A DNA stretch of 64,000 nt from Polytrichum commune (taxonomy: Eukaryota > Streptophyta > Polytrichopsida > Polytrichales > Polytrichaceae): positions 15,562,001-15,626,000 of the forward strand of contig OX485809.1 in assembly GCA_950295325.1 (NCBI GenBank). Reading direction: 5' to 3'. A program made the position numbers and the translations under genes. Position 1 is the stretch's first letter, and the number at the start of each line of letters is the position of its first letter. Of this stretch, positions 43,384 to 54,431 are shown in pieces. The notes beneath the pieces were generated by a model. The model was not told where the DNA came from. It worked only from the letters and a program-made list of their open reading frames with translations, and ran no database searches.

Positions 43384-46300
43384 TTATCCAGCTGCAGACA
43401 CGGCCGCACCACCCACAGCTGCCATGCTTGCCATATTCTTCTCTTCCTCAATCCCTCCCTGTTGCACTCCCATATGTGTGTCCTGTAAAATGTGCATTTC
43501 AAGTCAGCTCAACTTCAACCACCTTGAGGAAAGACAATAAACAGAACTGTCAAATTACTGCCAGGGACAAACTGACCTACATACTCAGTGCAGTAGCTAC
43601 TTGGCTTCCATGAACTTCACGGAATTCAGAGCTTAGGAAATTTCAAGTCAGCTTAACTGGACAACCTTACTTCCAGCCAACTTACTGCAAAGGACAAACT
43701 GACCTACTCCTTGCACTAGCTACTTGGCTTGCATCAACTGTGAGCCCAGCATTCGATTTCCTTGTTCCAACTACTTAAAAACTTTCTGATGCCCAAAGCA
43801 AGATGACTATCTTAAATTCATGAAGCCACCAAAAGAACTAGAAACACTTGTGAACGCTAAGGTAGGCTTGGCTAATTCAATTTATCAGAAAACTATATTT
43901 GAGTGGTATGTGGTTAGGAAAGGCTCCAAAAACGGACACCAAAAAGGCATGTGTTCAAAATATGATAACTACTGTATTTTTAATAGTCAACATTATTGGA
44001 TTGACCTATGTGACCACTTATAGCCCACTCGCACAACGTTTTGGAATGTCAAGGAACCCCCTCAAGTTGGGGAGCCACCTTCATGCAATTTATTGTCGGA
44101 TGACCAAAACATTCGACAACTGATCATGGAGTTCTACATGTTCATTGAATGTTTTGAAATGTTCAACAGCTCTCAAACATAATAAGACAAAAGACCAAGT
44201 TACCTTCCTCTTCACAAATCCTGGCTTGTAAATGGTGACAACTTAATTGGTATTTCATCCTGTGTGTGAGTCACGACATTCTACCCAAATGTTGGATGCT
44301 TCTGCACATCCAATGTCTTAAAAACTTTCTGCACTCGCACACGCAAAGCTACCTTTTAAAAAATCTGACGTTCGGCATGTGCGAGTGGGCTATTAAAGAG
44401 CATGAGATTCTTCACTTTGATAATGATTACAAATTCATATGAGCTCCAAAAACTACAAGGAAAGTGGCTACGGCCTCAATTTGGTTTTGCTAACCATCTC
44501 ATGCTGATAGCATATTTCATATCCTAGGAGTAGCAGGCTAGTTGGAAAAGGTAACTATTTAAGACACATCTACCTTAGCTGTTGTTCATATGTGTGAAAC
44601 AAATCTGGCTTTCAATGGGAGGGAGAAGCTCACCACTACTTCAGCAGCATTCTCTACATTATGCTGCAAGTCCACTATCTGCTGTGGTTGCTGCAGGATG
44701 ATCTGTGCCCTCCAGAAATCAGTGCATTCATCCCTCCAGTCAGAAATATCACCATAACAGTTTGAAATTTGTAATAATAGTAGTCACCCAAGCAGTATTA
44801 CATACTGTGGTCCCCGTAATTTTATATGAAACACAGAAACAACAACCCTACTTTAAATTGAGGCCCAGGAAAACAGGAATTACAACAACACAATCTCGAC
44901 AAATCTGAGCTGCATTAGAGAAGTGAGGAAGAACAAACAACAGAATCACACATAATACATCACTGGAACATTGCTTTAGATGACTTACTTGCTGTTGTTG
45001 CAGTATGTGTGGCTGCTGCCCTCCCGCAACTGGAATGTTCTTCGACAAATCTCTTAGAACACCCTGCACACAAAAAACGTTTCATTATGACTGGACTTAT
45101 GTTGTACTCCTGATCCCAACATTCACCATGTGTGGAAACATTGTGAGCACTATGTACGCCATCACCAGTCAGATTTCTAAGTCTTGTTCACCTTGTTAGC
45201 CCACATCAGCCCACAAGCATTGCAGAGTGTTCTTGGTCCAGCAGGACCCCGCCGCATCATGGGAGTCGACCGCTCTCCAATTCCACAGTGCACACACCTG
45301 CCAATTGAAACTAAAGCTTCAATATATTTTATCAAGGCTCACATTTAAAAAAGACAACTGAGAACAACAACTTTGCAAATGACCTCCTTCACCTAAATCA
45401 TGTCATTCTTATAACAAAGAGGAATACAGAACACAGCAGATTCCTCAGAGGACATACATCACTTCTGGCTGTACACCTCCTGAACCCAGAGGTTGACCAG
45501 GAGGTTGACTACCATCCCAATTGGTAATAGCAGCACTCTCCTCTGCAGTAGACCTCGAGGATGCAAATTGGCCTTTCTTCCGCTGCATCCTGGAGACATT
45601 CCCACATACACCTCAATACAAGAAAGTCATTTTGATAAGACTCCGCTTGGCCTCCAATTTTCTTAATTTGCAGTGACCCTCTCAAGAAAATAAAAACCAG
45701 GACTACATGCCCCTTCATGGAAAATTAAATGCTGATCCTGTAGAAAATGATATCTTCAATTAGTAACCAATTCATACATGTTCGAGGACACGCTGTGATA
45801 TACCTTTGAGCAACTTCTTTGCGAACAGTGTAACGAATTTTCTTATCGTAGCACCGTTCTTTACGCTTCTCTCGGAACCTTGTCAGAGATGCAAGTCTTT
45901 GGGGCATATTCATCCTTGCAGGCAGCTCGGATACACCCTGCACCAATCAAAAGCCTCACAATTTAACCCTGTCCTCCAATGCAAGAATAATACACTTGGG
46001 GTCCAACCATGATAAAGTGTACCAAACTTGTGTCATGCGTCACCATTTTATCATAGTCCTTGACAATCCTTTACATATTTTGAACTTTACTTGGGTTTAC
46101 AGTCAGGACTTAGCACAATTATAGATATTGTCATCACATTCGAAAATGGGTTGTAATTTTGATCAGTATTACTGCCTCAAACACGAGTCCTCGTGAAATT
46201 CAAGGAATCCTTTCTATTTAGTCCTTAGTGCTACACCTTAATCATGGTTAGATCCACTCCCCTTCTGTGTATGTTTATAAGAGTCCCAATACTTGCAGAT

Positions 46301-47474
46301 GTAGTAAACACAAGCAAAAAACTAGACCTTTGAGGAAAGTTTGAAGGAAGTCCCTACTGCCAGATCACTTCATGTCTTGATCGCAAGCACAAATTAAGCT
46401 GCAAAAACGTCCGTACAAAATAAAACAGCTTCAACACATTTCATATATAAAAACCGTCATCAGGAGGCATACCTTGTGATGATGATGGCTTGTGGCGTTC
46501 GCACCAGTCATGCCTGGGGGAATTTCACGACCACCCAACAAAAGCAACACAGCTTGAACCTGCCAACCAAATTCAAAAGCACTGTCACAATAGCCACTAA
46601 CGTTTTGAAACCACTGCACACCACACCCAAGGACCACTGCTTCTGATTGCCCACGTGAAATTACATGAATATCATCACTTCATTTAAACAATTCACAAGC
46701 ACCATCTCAAGATATATATTTTGACATTATTAGTCAATGAAAAAAATACCACCTCTCTCCACATAGAAATCACACGACCACCACTCCTCAGTCACTACTA
46801 GGGCACATCAGATGAAAAATAATGGTCACATCCATTCCTGGTCATCGGACTGGAATTCACAAGAGTCGATTCAAATCCAAGTAATCAGAAAACAACTGGG
46901 CACCATGTTGGCTACCACAAAGTAAACTTGGGCCCCTCACCTTCTAAGTTAATTGGGAACAAGAGGACGGGAGAAACAAGACTACTGGGCTAAGCAAGCC
47001 GGACAAGAACAGGGACATAAATCAGTAGTTTACCTTTTCAGGGGGCACCGTATCAAACACATAAACTTCACCTTGGTAAGATAAAGTCAGCTGTGTGGAT
47101 CCCTGGTTACGAACAGCCAGGGCGGTAGGAGCGTCACCCTGATTGGCTCCACCGTCGGAATGCATGTCAGCCTCATCCAAACCTTCCTCGTCGCCTGGAT
47201 CATCGTCGTGCTCTTCCAGTCCCACGCCGTTCTCCTCGCTGTGATGCATTCCGTGGTCATGCCCATGGTGACCGGGCATATGTTCCCCGTCTACATGGGC
47301 ATTCCCATGTTGATCGGCCTGAGCCTGGCTGTCTGCCTCGCCATGCCCGTGCATATGCAACTCGTGCATCCCATGCTCTGCGTGCCCTAACCCATGACCC
47401 AGGTTGCGTGACTCGATGTTGTGGTGTATTTGGAGACCTTGTGCATGTGCGAGGTGATCTGTCTCTGACATCAC
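43384..47474 (-). CDS. Class C GATA transcription factor with TIFY, CCT and GATA domains (ZIM/ZML type; 8 coding exons, 380 aa)
   Basis: Nuclear DNA-binding regulator that recognises GATA-type sites; the TIFY domain mediates protein contacts. Coding exons: 47474-47034, 46559-46473, 45937-45804, 45589-45458, 45297-45192, 45063-44989, 44702-44634, 43482-43384. Junction phases are consistent and borders are GT-AG. The N-terminus (about 5-95) is very rich in His, Gly, Asp and Glu ([10 protein letters not shown]). The TIFY motif lies at about 128-162 ([18 protein letters not shown] then [14 protein letters not shown]). CCT lies at about 190-232 ([34 protein letters not shown]). The GATA finger, C-x2-C-x20-C-x2-C, lies at about 266-294 ([16 protein letters not shown] ... 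[13 protein letters not shown]); the 20-residue loop is diagnostic for this class. The tail is Gln-rich. The start could also be the adjacent second Met. An alternative acceptor at 44690 would shorten exon 7 by four residues in frame. The gene appears intact. Confidence 0.94.
43500..44620 (-). repeat. Last intron of the GATA gene, with internal duplicated blocks
   Basis: Blocks at about 43500-43617 and 43646-43740 share TTTCAAGTCAGCT-AACT, GGACAAACTGACCTAC and AGCTACTTGGCTT. A block at about 44438-44576 has a diverged copy outside the gene at about 42717-42851 (GGCTACATGCAG or GGCTACGGCCTC, and AAGACACATCTACCTTA or AAGGCACATCTGCCTTA). No coding sequence is seen in the intron. Confidence 0.55.
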
Positions 47475-49075
47475 TCTCGCATTTCCTTCCTTATTTTCCC
47501 TCGCTTACTTCCGTTTACAACCTTGCAGATCCTCGCTCCTTCTACCCTCCTCTTTACCAGCCCAAACTCGTTCAACACTTCATGTGCTGCACAGCTTGCG
47601 CTGGAATGGCCTCATCACAACCATCACATACAACCGCCTCCCGGCGTACATTCTCATCATTGAAATTGCAGCAATCCAGTCCTTCAGTCCGTTATAGAGC
47701 AACACCTCAACTTAGAAAGTCCAGCCAATCCACATGTTATTAAGCCCCGAGTGTTTGAAATGCTCAATTTAGACTGTTCACATGGTCATTGACTCTGCAT
47801 CCACAGCACATCAACTTCATCAGTCAAGTGATTACTATACACAAGCAAGCGCATGTAACCATACGATATCAAGGACTTGCGGGAATAGTTGCATTGTCCA
47901 TGAATCTCAAACAATCATAAAAACACAACCAAGGACATTGTCTCTCTCCAATTCAAGGCTATTGTAAGAGTACATGGTGTTACGATCGTCGAGGGCATTG
48001 TGACTGTAAGAAGTAGGGGTGAGAAGGGAGTAAAAGCATGCTCAGGGGCACAACCCCACACACGAGTATAATGCAAACGTGACTCCAAAATTGGAAAGGA
48101 GGTTCTCAAGGAGGTACTTGTACTTCTAAATGTTTCCCTGTATACAGTTCACTCCACCAATATCCAATACAACTGCGAGAGTCGGAACTTTTTAATGGAA
48201 GCTGCAAGTCGGTCACCTTTGCACAGACTAACTACAAAAAGAGAGAAATTGCACCTTCAAACCCTTATGAGTAGGGCGTCCCAAGGAGAGTCCAAAGCGA
48301 AGGAACTACAACTACAATTCGATGGACAAAGCTGAACAAAGAAATACCCACCCCAAACCTAAACTGCAGCAGCTGAGAGGGAAAATACATTGCTTTGACT
48401 ACTTAACCCCTGCGGGGAAATAAGGTGCCCTACCTACCAAAGACCTAACTGAAAAAAATAAAATAAAATAAATAATCCTCCCACTCTCGCACTCCCCAGC
48501 CGAACAGCCTTAACCCTAAGACGATTCCCACCACATAAGACGCTCATTGTCCCTTCATCTACTGCAACCTCGGAACAACACCCACCTCCTTTTCCACCGA
48601 TCACCCACTTATTCCCACAACCCAATAAATTCCTCCCCCTCCAAATGCATCCCTACCCAAACCCTAGCGCCCAAACTGCAACAGGGCGCCTAAAATCTCC
48701 AAACCCACCAAAACCAGAACAAAACAAAAATCCAAAATAACAAATCAAACTAGAAAAATTCCCGAAGAAATCCAAACCACCCACCAACCCAATAAACCTT
48801 ACAAACCCAGAAAAAGTCCAAATCCACACCCCAAATGCAAAGTCGTCACCGCTGAGCGCGTGAAGGTAGGCTAGCAGGCAGCGAGACGGACCTGAGCGAG
48901 TGATCATCGCAACAACATGATGGTGGAGGGTTCAGTTGCGGAAGGAGAGAAGTTGTCCGTGAAGAGTTGAGAATGCGGGCGAGAGAGCAGAAATGGCGGG
49001 AGGAGAGATGGAAGGTAGCAATGCGGTCGGAGAGCGGGTGGCGATGGCGATGGCGATTAGCTCATGGTGATGGCG

Positions 49076-49112
<37 letters not shown>

Positions 49113-49115
49113 GAC
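47475..49115 (-). promoter_or_regulatory. 5' leader and promoter region of the GATA gene
   Basis: Sequence upstream of the GATA ATG. It carries CAAACCCTAGCG near 48658 (telo-box-like) and, at 49081-49109, an (AG)14 tract that is (CT)n on the coding strand; CT-rich microsatellites are common in plant 5' UTRs and core promoters. A 5' UTR intron is possible but I cannot place it. Reading frames here are short and low in complexity. Confidence 0.4.
49081..49109. repeat. (AG)14 microsatellite
   Basis: 29 bases of perfect AG dinucleotide repeat in the GATA gene 5' region. Confidence 0.9.
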
Positions 49116-52100
49116 AAAACACATGGAACTCACCTCTACTTTTCGTTGTGCTTGGGGTGGGTGCTCGCAAAAGCAAGGGAGGGAGGAGCAATAGGTATGC
49201 ATGTAATATATTATAGTATATTATATTCTTCTTCTCCTTTTTATGAAAGCGTAATTTTCTCCATCGCCAATTTTCCCAAAGTCTAATAAGTCTACGAGGG
49301 AACAAGGCCACTGGGAAATGGTGGGGATCTATGTTCACGGTCATTGATATTGTGAGTGTGGGGATTTTGTTTTCCAAAGCCTGATGACATGGGAGGTGTG
49401 GTAAAAACCACATTTGATTTATAGGTACAATGTCAAGTTATTGTCAACTAACTTCAGTTGATTTAATTTGGGGTCCATGACCCTGATGTAGGTGTTAGTT
49501 TGGTTTGCAAATCAACCCCCGTGCTCTATATATGAATCAACGTTTTCACTCCCCATATCTGGTAGGTGTTGTGAACGTTGACCTTGAGCATGGGAGGAGA
49601 TAGACAATGAGATGAAAAGGAAGAATCTACCATGTTATTAACCACTTTTTTGCAAAGTAGTGATGTATTTTTTCCTCGTAAAAACTAAAAGAGGTACTTT
49701 GTTTCTTCTCTTTTGTAAAAGTAAAGTCACCAATTTATGTTTCCTTCTACATGTACGAAAGGGAGTCTTGTGGGTTTTCATGCTTAATTCCACACATGGA
49801 ATTATGGTTGGTTTGGACTATAATTAGTGGGGTGGGGAGCCGACTACTTCCAAAGCACGCTCACGCAATTGATGATATTGGTGCTATCTTAAGCTTGCAA
49901 GGAGGGCTAAAGCAATCAACTTTGACTCATGCCTACTAGACGTTTTTTTTTTTTTGCAAACTTAAAATAATAGACTTCTTTGTATGTGCAACCATTATTC
50001 GGAAATGCTAATCCAATTTAAAATTGTAGCCCCCTCCCCCCCCCCCCACCTCATGTGTTGCCCATATGGTGTGCTTCTTATTTAACCTTGAGAATAGCAT
50101 GTCATCCATTTCCACATTTCCTCTAGGAACGAGACTTGGCCCAAATGACCATATGTATGACACCACACTTTATTAGATGTGGACATCATACCACTGAAAC
50201 AAGAACGAGAAGGCTTGTTGTTTTGATTGAATTAAATTAAATTAAAGTAGTGATATTTTGCAATCTTGGCATGAACCCCACATAGACCACACTTATGGTC
50301 ATGCAATGTGAATCACATAGTCAATTGAATAGACTTCAACTTTGGTATATGTAAAATTTAAGATGTTGTGGTCTTCGTGTATTTCATTAACCCGACATCA
50401 AAAAGGAGGTCAAGACCAATGTTCTATGCTTTGATCACATAGGTTTCTGCACAAACCTCTCATCCATGGAGAATGGTATGGGTGTTTGGCCTAAACAAAT
50501 ATCCAATTTAGAGTAGAACATGTTCGTTAGCCAATCACAACTCCAATTATTCAAGTTGTCCGTCGCTCAAGGAGTACATGCCTGTTTTGGCATGATTTCA
50601 CATGCATTTGTTTAGCAAGGTAGACGTGGGAGAGAAGGAAGCATTGTACACAAATGTACCGCTCACTCATCTAGGATACAAGCCCTTAAATAGTATGCAA
50701 CCAAAAAAAAAGTTGGATTGACACCGGAATAAACTATAAAGACCCCGAATCAATCTACTTGAGGCTATTTGAGATGAATCAGCAACAAACTCATAAGGGT
50801 CAAGTGTTTTTGTTGGATATATAAGAGGTGCACTCATATAAAATAATACCATCTCTTCATAGACATGTGTGAACCTTCGTGCATTTTGCAATTTGCATGT
50901 ATTCCAATGCAATGGAAATCGTGTTTTTTTGAAGCCGTTTGAGTTACACCCTCTCCTCCATAATGTCACTCTTTGTAATGTCACTCCCTCTCTTATACTC
51001 CAAAACCCTTGGGACCAGATGTGCTCGATCTAAATCTCCCTCCTTGTTGTGACATGTCTCTTCGGCACATTGCGTAGTTTGACATTAAAATAATTCACCA
51101 AAAAATTCAAACCACATGCTTGCATGCATCACATTGTCATCATTCTCGTTATTGAAGTATTGACTTTGTGATATTCCATAATATCACATGCTAAACTAAT
51201 TCTCTATTATCACGCATCCATGTTAACACTACAAATATCATGAATATCATGCGCACTTTGGTTGCCACATGCATGATATTAGGGAGGTTAGAGTGTACTG
51301 TATTTCAGGAACCTCAAAGTGATAACTCTATGTGTTTCTTTCACATGGAGGTTAGTGCAAAGCAAGTCCCAGATTGTTGACTTTGACCAACGAGTTGAAT
51401 TTATGCTTTCCTAATATCATGACAAGTTATCACTTTATGGTCACATTGATTTCATCCATAGCAGCTAAAAAAATTAATAACAAAAATTATATAAAAATCC
51501 CTTATCCGGTATGGACGTTTGCCAACAATACTTAATCCACTAAGACTAAAGTTCATTGCCAAGAGTAACAAGTGTCATAAATGTGGGAACAAGTCTGAAT
51601 GTGGAAAATATCCGGAATTACTCCATGAAATATTGTTAGTCCTACAGAGCATTATTATGGATTTGAACAATGTCATGGTGTAGTGTGCATCGAGTTTTAA
51701 TTTTCTTCTTAGGAAATTTGGTGAAAATCAAGTGTTTTGTTTGTCGTGTATCAAGTAAAATTGTGTTGACTAATGTCAGGGGATATGTGGTTTGAATGTA
51801 GTGGTGATCGTTTTGTCTCTACTCTTTCTAAAGTGGAGTTGGAGAATAATGTAATGTGTATTTATTTATTAGTTGCCTTTGCTATCTTTGATACCAGCTA
51901 AACTCTACTATATGTAAGATAAGAAGACTCTAATTCCAATTGGACTTTATTATTTTAAGACTAGAGGACTCCACCATGAAAGATCTAATAGTTTAAAAAG
52001 AGAAAGGGGAGTTACCCACTACAATAAAAATGGCGTTTAGTGTCACCAATTCTATTTGTCTTGCTCAATACTAATTGTAAACCGCGGTATAGTGCCACCT

Positions 52101-52836
52101 ACACTAAATGTTAACCCAACATTATTTGTCATTCCTTGTGAATTTTTGTGGGGATTATAGATTTACAGTGTTGCAATCACTGTTACTTACAGTGTTACAA
52201 GTGATTTTTCATCCAATTTTCAATCATGCATGACGATATTTCATCACAAGTTGCTAACAAGAGAACGTAGGGTTTTGGCCGGTGGATGTATTCATCCATC
52301 ATCCTTAACAATATTTGTAAGCTTATCAATTGTAAGCTTTGTAGTTGGGACTATGGTGTTCAACGATGTTCTCATCTCATACATGTCAATCATTATTTAT
52401 ATGCTTGAGGATTTAGTTGAGGGGGGCTTCAACTCTTCGTTCCTACAAGTATATAAGGCTCAAGATTGGGTGATCACGCCTCTTATTTTTCCTCTCTTTT
52501 TGAGAGATGTTACCAAAAAAAAAAGTGTTGTCATGGGTGGAGATGTTTTTAGGGAGAGGAAAGCTGGCATGTGAGTGGTGAGCAGTGATATGTGAGCAAC
52601 GAGGATTTTTTTCCAATCAAAGGCTATTTTAGGAAATACATGCAATATAAATGGTTAAGTTTCTTTGGAATCAATTTATTGGGTTGTTCATAAGAATTGA
52701 AATGGACCGTATTACCATGGATTTCAAGGGTTCAAGTAGTCCATGGTGATAGACACTTCGTTAAATAAACAAACATTACATTGAAATGCAAAGTACCTTG
52801 TTGTGACAATCAATCGAGTTGCAACCTTAGTGTGCA
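49116..52836. other. Intergenic, AT-rich; no gene seen
   Basis: Short unsupported frames only. It holds a C tract near 50032-50048, a diverged dispersed repeat near 51592-51690 and, near 52031-52110, TTTAGTGTCACC / ACACTAAATG words that recall the 38.5-kb hairpin repeat. Confidence 0.55.
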
Positions 52837-53034
52837 CTACATCTCCCATGGACAAATACATGTGTTCATGTATCTAAATACTATGTGTATATACTGGTCA
52901 ATATCATGGCACCAAGCTTGTTCCACCACATCCATAAGCTCGAGAAGATGCATCACCTCATTGTAGATGAATGTGGGTGCGTGGATAACTTTGTCGGTGG
53001 CACGGTCAACCTTGCACAAATACTCAAGAACGTA

Positions 53035-54006
53035 CCGTACGTTAAGGGCAGCTTCGGCACAAAATAATTCTAAAAATAGACGCCGAAAATTTTGGATAAT
53101 TATTGACATTTTTTGCCGAATATAAAATTAATTAATTTTCAAAATTGCCGAAAAGTAAGAAATTTTAACTTCTCACTAGAATTTTACTTACACTGGAAGC
53201 ATATATGAATTCTGAAGAAGAGAAGGTGCTCCTTTTGTAATCAAGCTCACTTACATTAGTCCACAAAGAATATGGGTTAAGAAGTAGCAAGACTCTAAGT
53301 GAGGCTTTTCAAATGTGTTGTACACAATTTTTTGGAGTCCAATTGAGCATAGAAGATGAAGTTTTATAGAATTTTGTCCAACTAACAAAAGTTGAGAAAT
53401 CAAGTAATCTTCCACCTCCAACAAGTTTTGTGTCAAAATAAGTCTTTATGCGAAAGATATGGACAAAACATTGCAGCCGTGTAAAGATCAAAAAATTAAA
53501 ATGCGTTCATAACAGTTTTTCGGAGCTCATTTGTGCATAGAAGATCAACTTTTTTGGAATTTTGTTGCTCTAAGAAAAGTTTAGAAATAAAGTAATATTT
53601 CACCTCCAACAAATTTTATGTCATTTGAAGACTCTATGCAAAAGTTATGCGTGTTATAAAAATGAAGTCTAACTAGGTGCTTCACCTCAAACTTTACATA
53701 TCCCATATGCATTGTTGAACACAACTCCACTCTACTTGTATAAAGCACAGAGCATTCTCAACTCTTCACAAAATCGTGAAAGATTTATATCTTTTGTAAA
53801 ACTCTTCACACAAATTGTGAAATCGTGAATGAACATCCTTGTTTACTGTTAGATAGTAACTTCTTGGATGTATGCCGAAATTGCATTATTAGACTATTTA
53901 AAATGCCGAAATTTTTAGTAATTTTTTTTTTTTGCCGCCGAACACTGTTTTTTTACTTTTAATAATTATTCGGCAAGAGAGCGCCGAAGCTGCCCTTAAC
54001 GTACGG
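53035..54006. mobile_element. 972-bp inverted-repeat DNA element inserted in the SWIM pseudogene
   Basis: The left terminus (53035-53058) and right terminus (53983-54006) are perfect inverted copies containing TTAAGGGCAGCTTCGGC. The flanking sequence is palindromic (CGTACG), so the target duplication could be CGTACG, GTAC or TA. Removing the element with one CGTACG copy rejoins the two halves of the SWIM region in one frame. Several subterminal GCCGAA/TTCGGC words lie near 53080, 53114, 53145, 53873, 53904 and 53970. The interior carries a ~185-bp diverged direct duplication (around 53330-53460 and 53515-53650) and no transposase. Confidence 0.8.
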
Positions 54007-54419
54007 TAGTACAAATGTTTCCATGAAACCCATTGTTTCTCTTTCCCATTACCATTGATGACATTTTTGCAAAGTCAAGGCAAGTGCATTGTGGATTATT
54101 TGCATTGGACACGAGGTAAGTCTTGTCCTCCTTGGAGACTATGGTTATGATGCATCCAAATCTAGGGCTTGGGATGGCAGTCACTCCCACCACATAATAC
54201 CCATTCATATGTAAAACGCTCTCCTTTTTTCTTTTTTTCTTTTTTTCTCTGGCAACAATACCGCCATATTACAACAAAATGCCTTGGAAAACCATGTGGT
54301 TGGGTGAGCATTTGGGTTTTCTAGAACATGAAGATGTGACCGAGATATAGGAAGGTTGGGCATTGTACCCAAACGACAACATGGTGACATGGCCTCCTGT
54401 TCCTACAATTGAAAACTCG

Positions 54420-54431
54420 GGGGGGGGGGGG
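54420..54431. repeat. Poly(G) tract
   Basis: An uninterrupted G run inside the SWIM pseudogene region; a comparable C run lies near 54746-54759. Such tracts are prone to slippage and to sequencing error. Confidence 0.7.

Noticed and set aside
47160-47390. 76-codon hydrophobic plus-strand frame
   Set aside because: Antisense of the His-rich first exon of the GATA gene; the hydrophobicity arises from reading CAT/CAC codons backwards.
52230-52574. 114-codon plus-strand frame with hydrophobic stretches
   Set aside because: AT-rich composition, no family resemblance and no splice or neighbour support.
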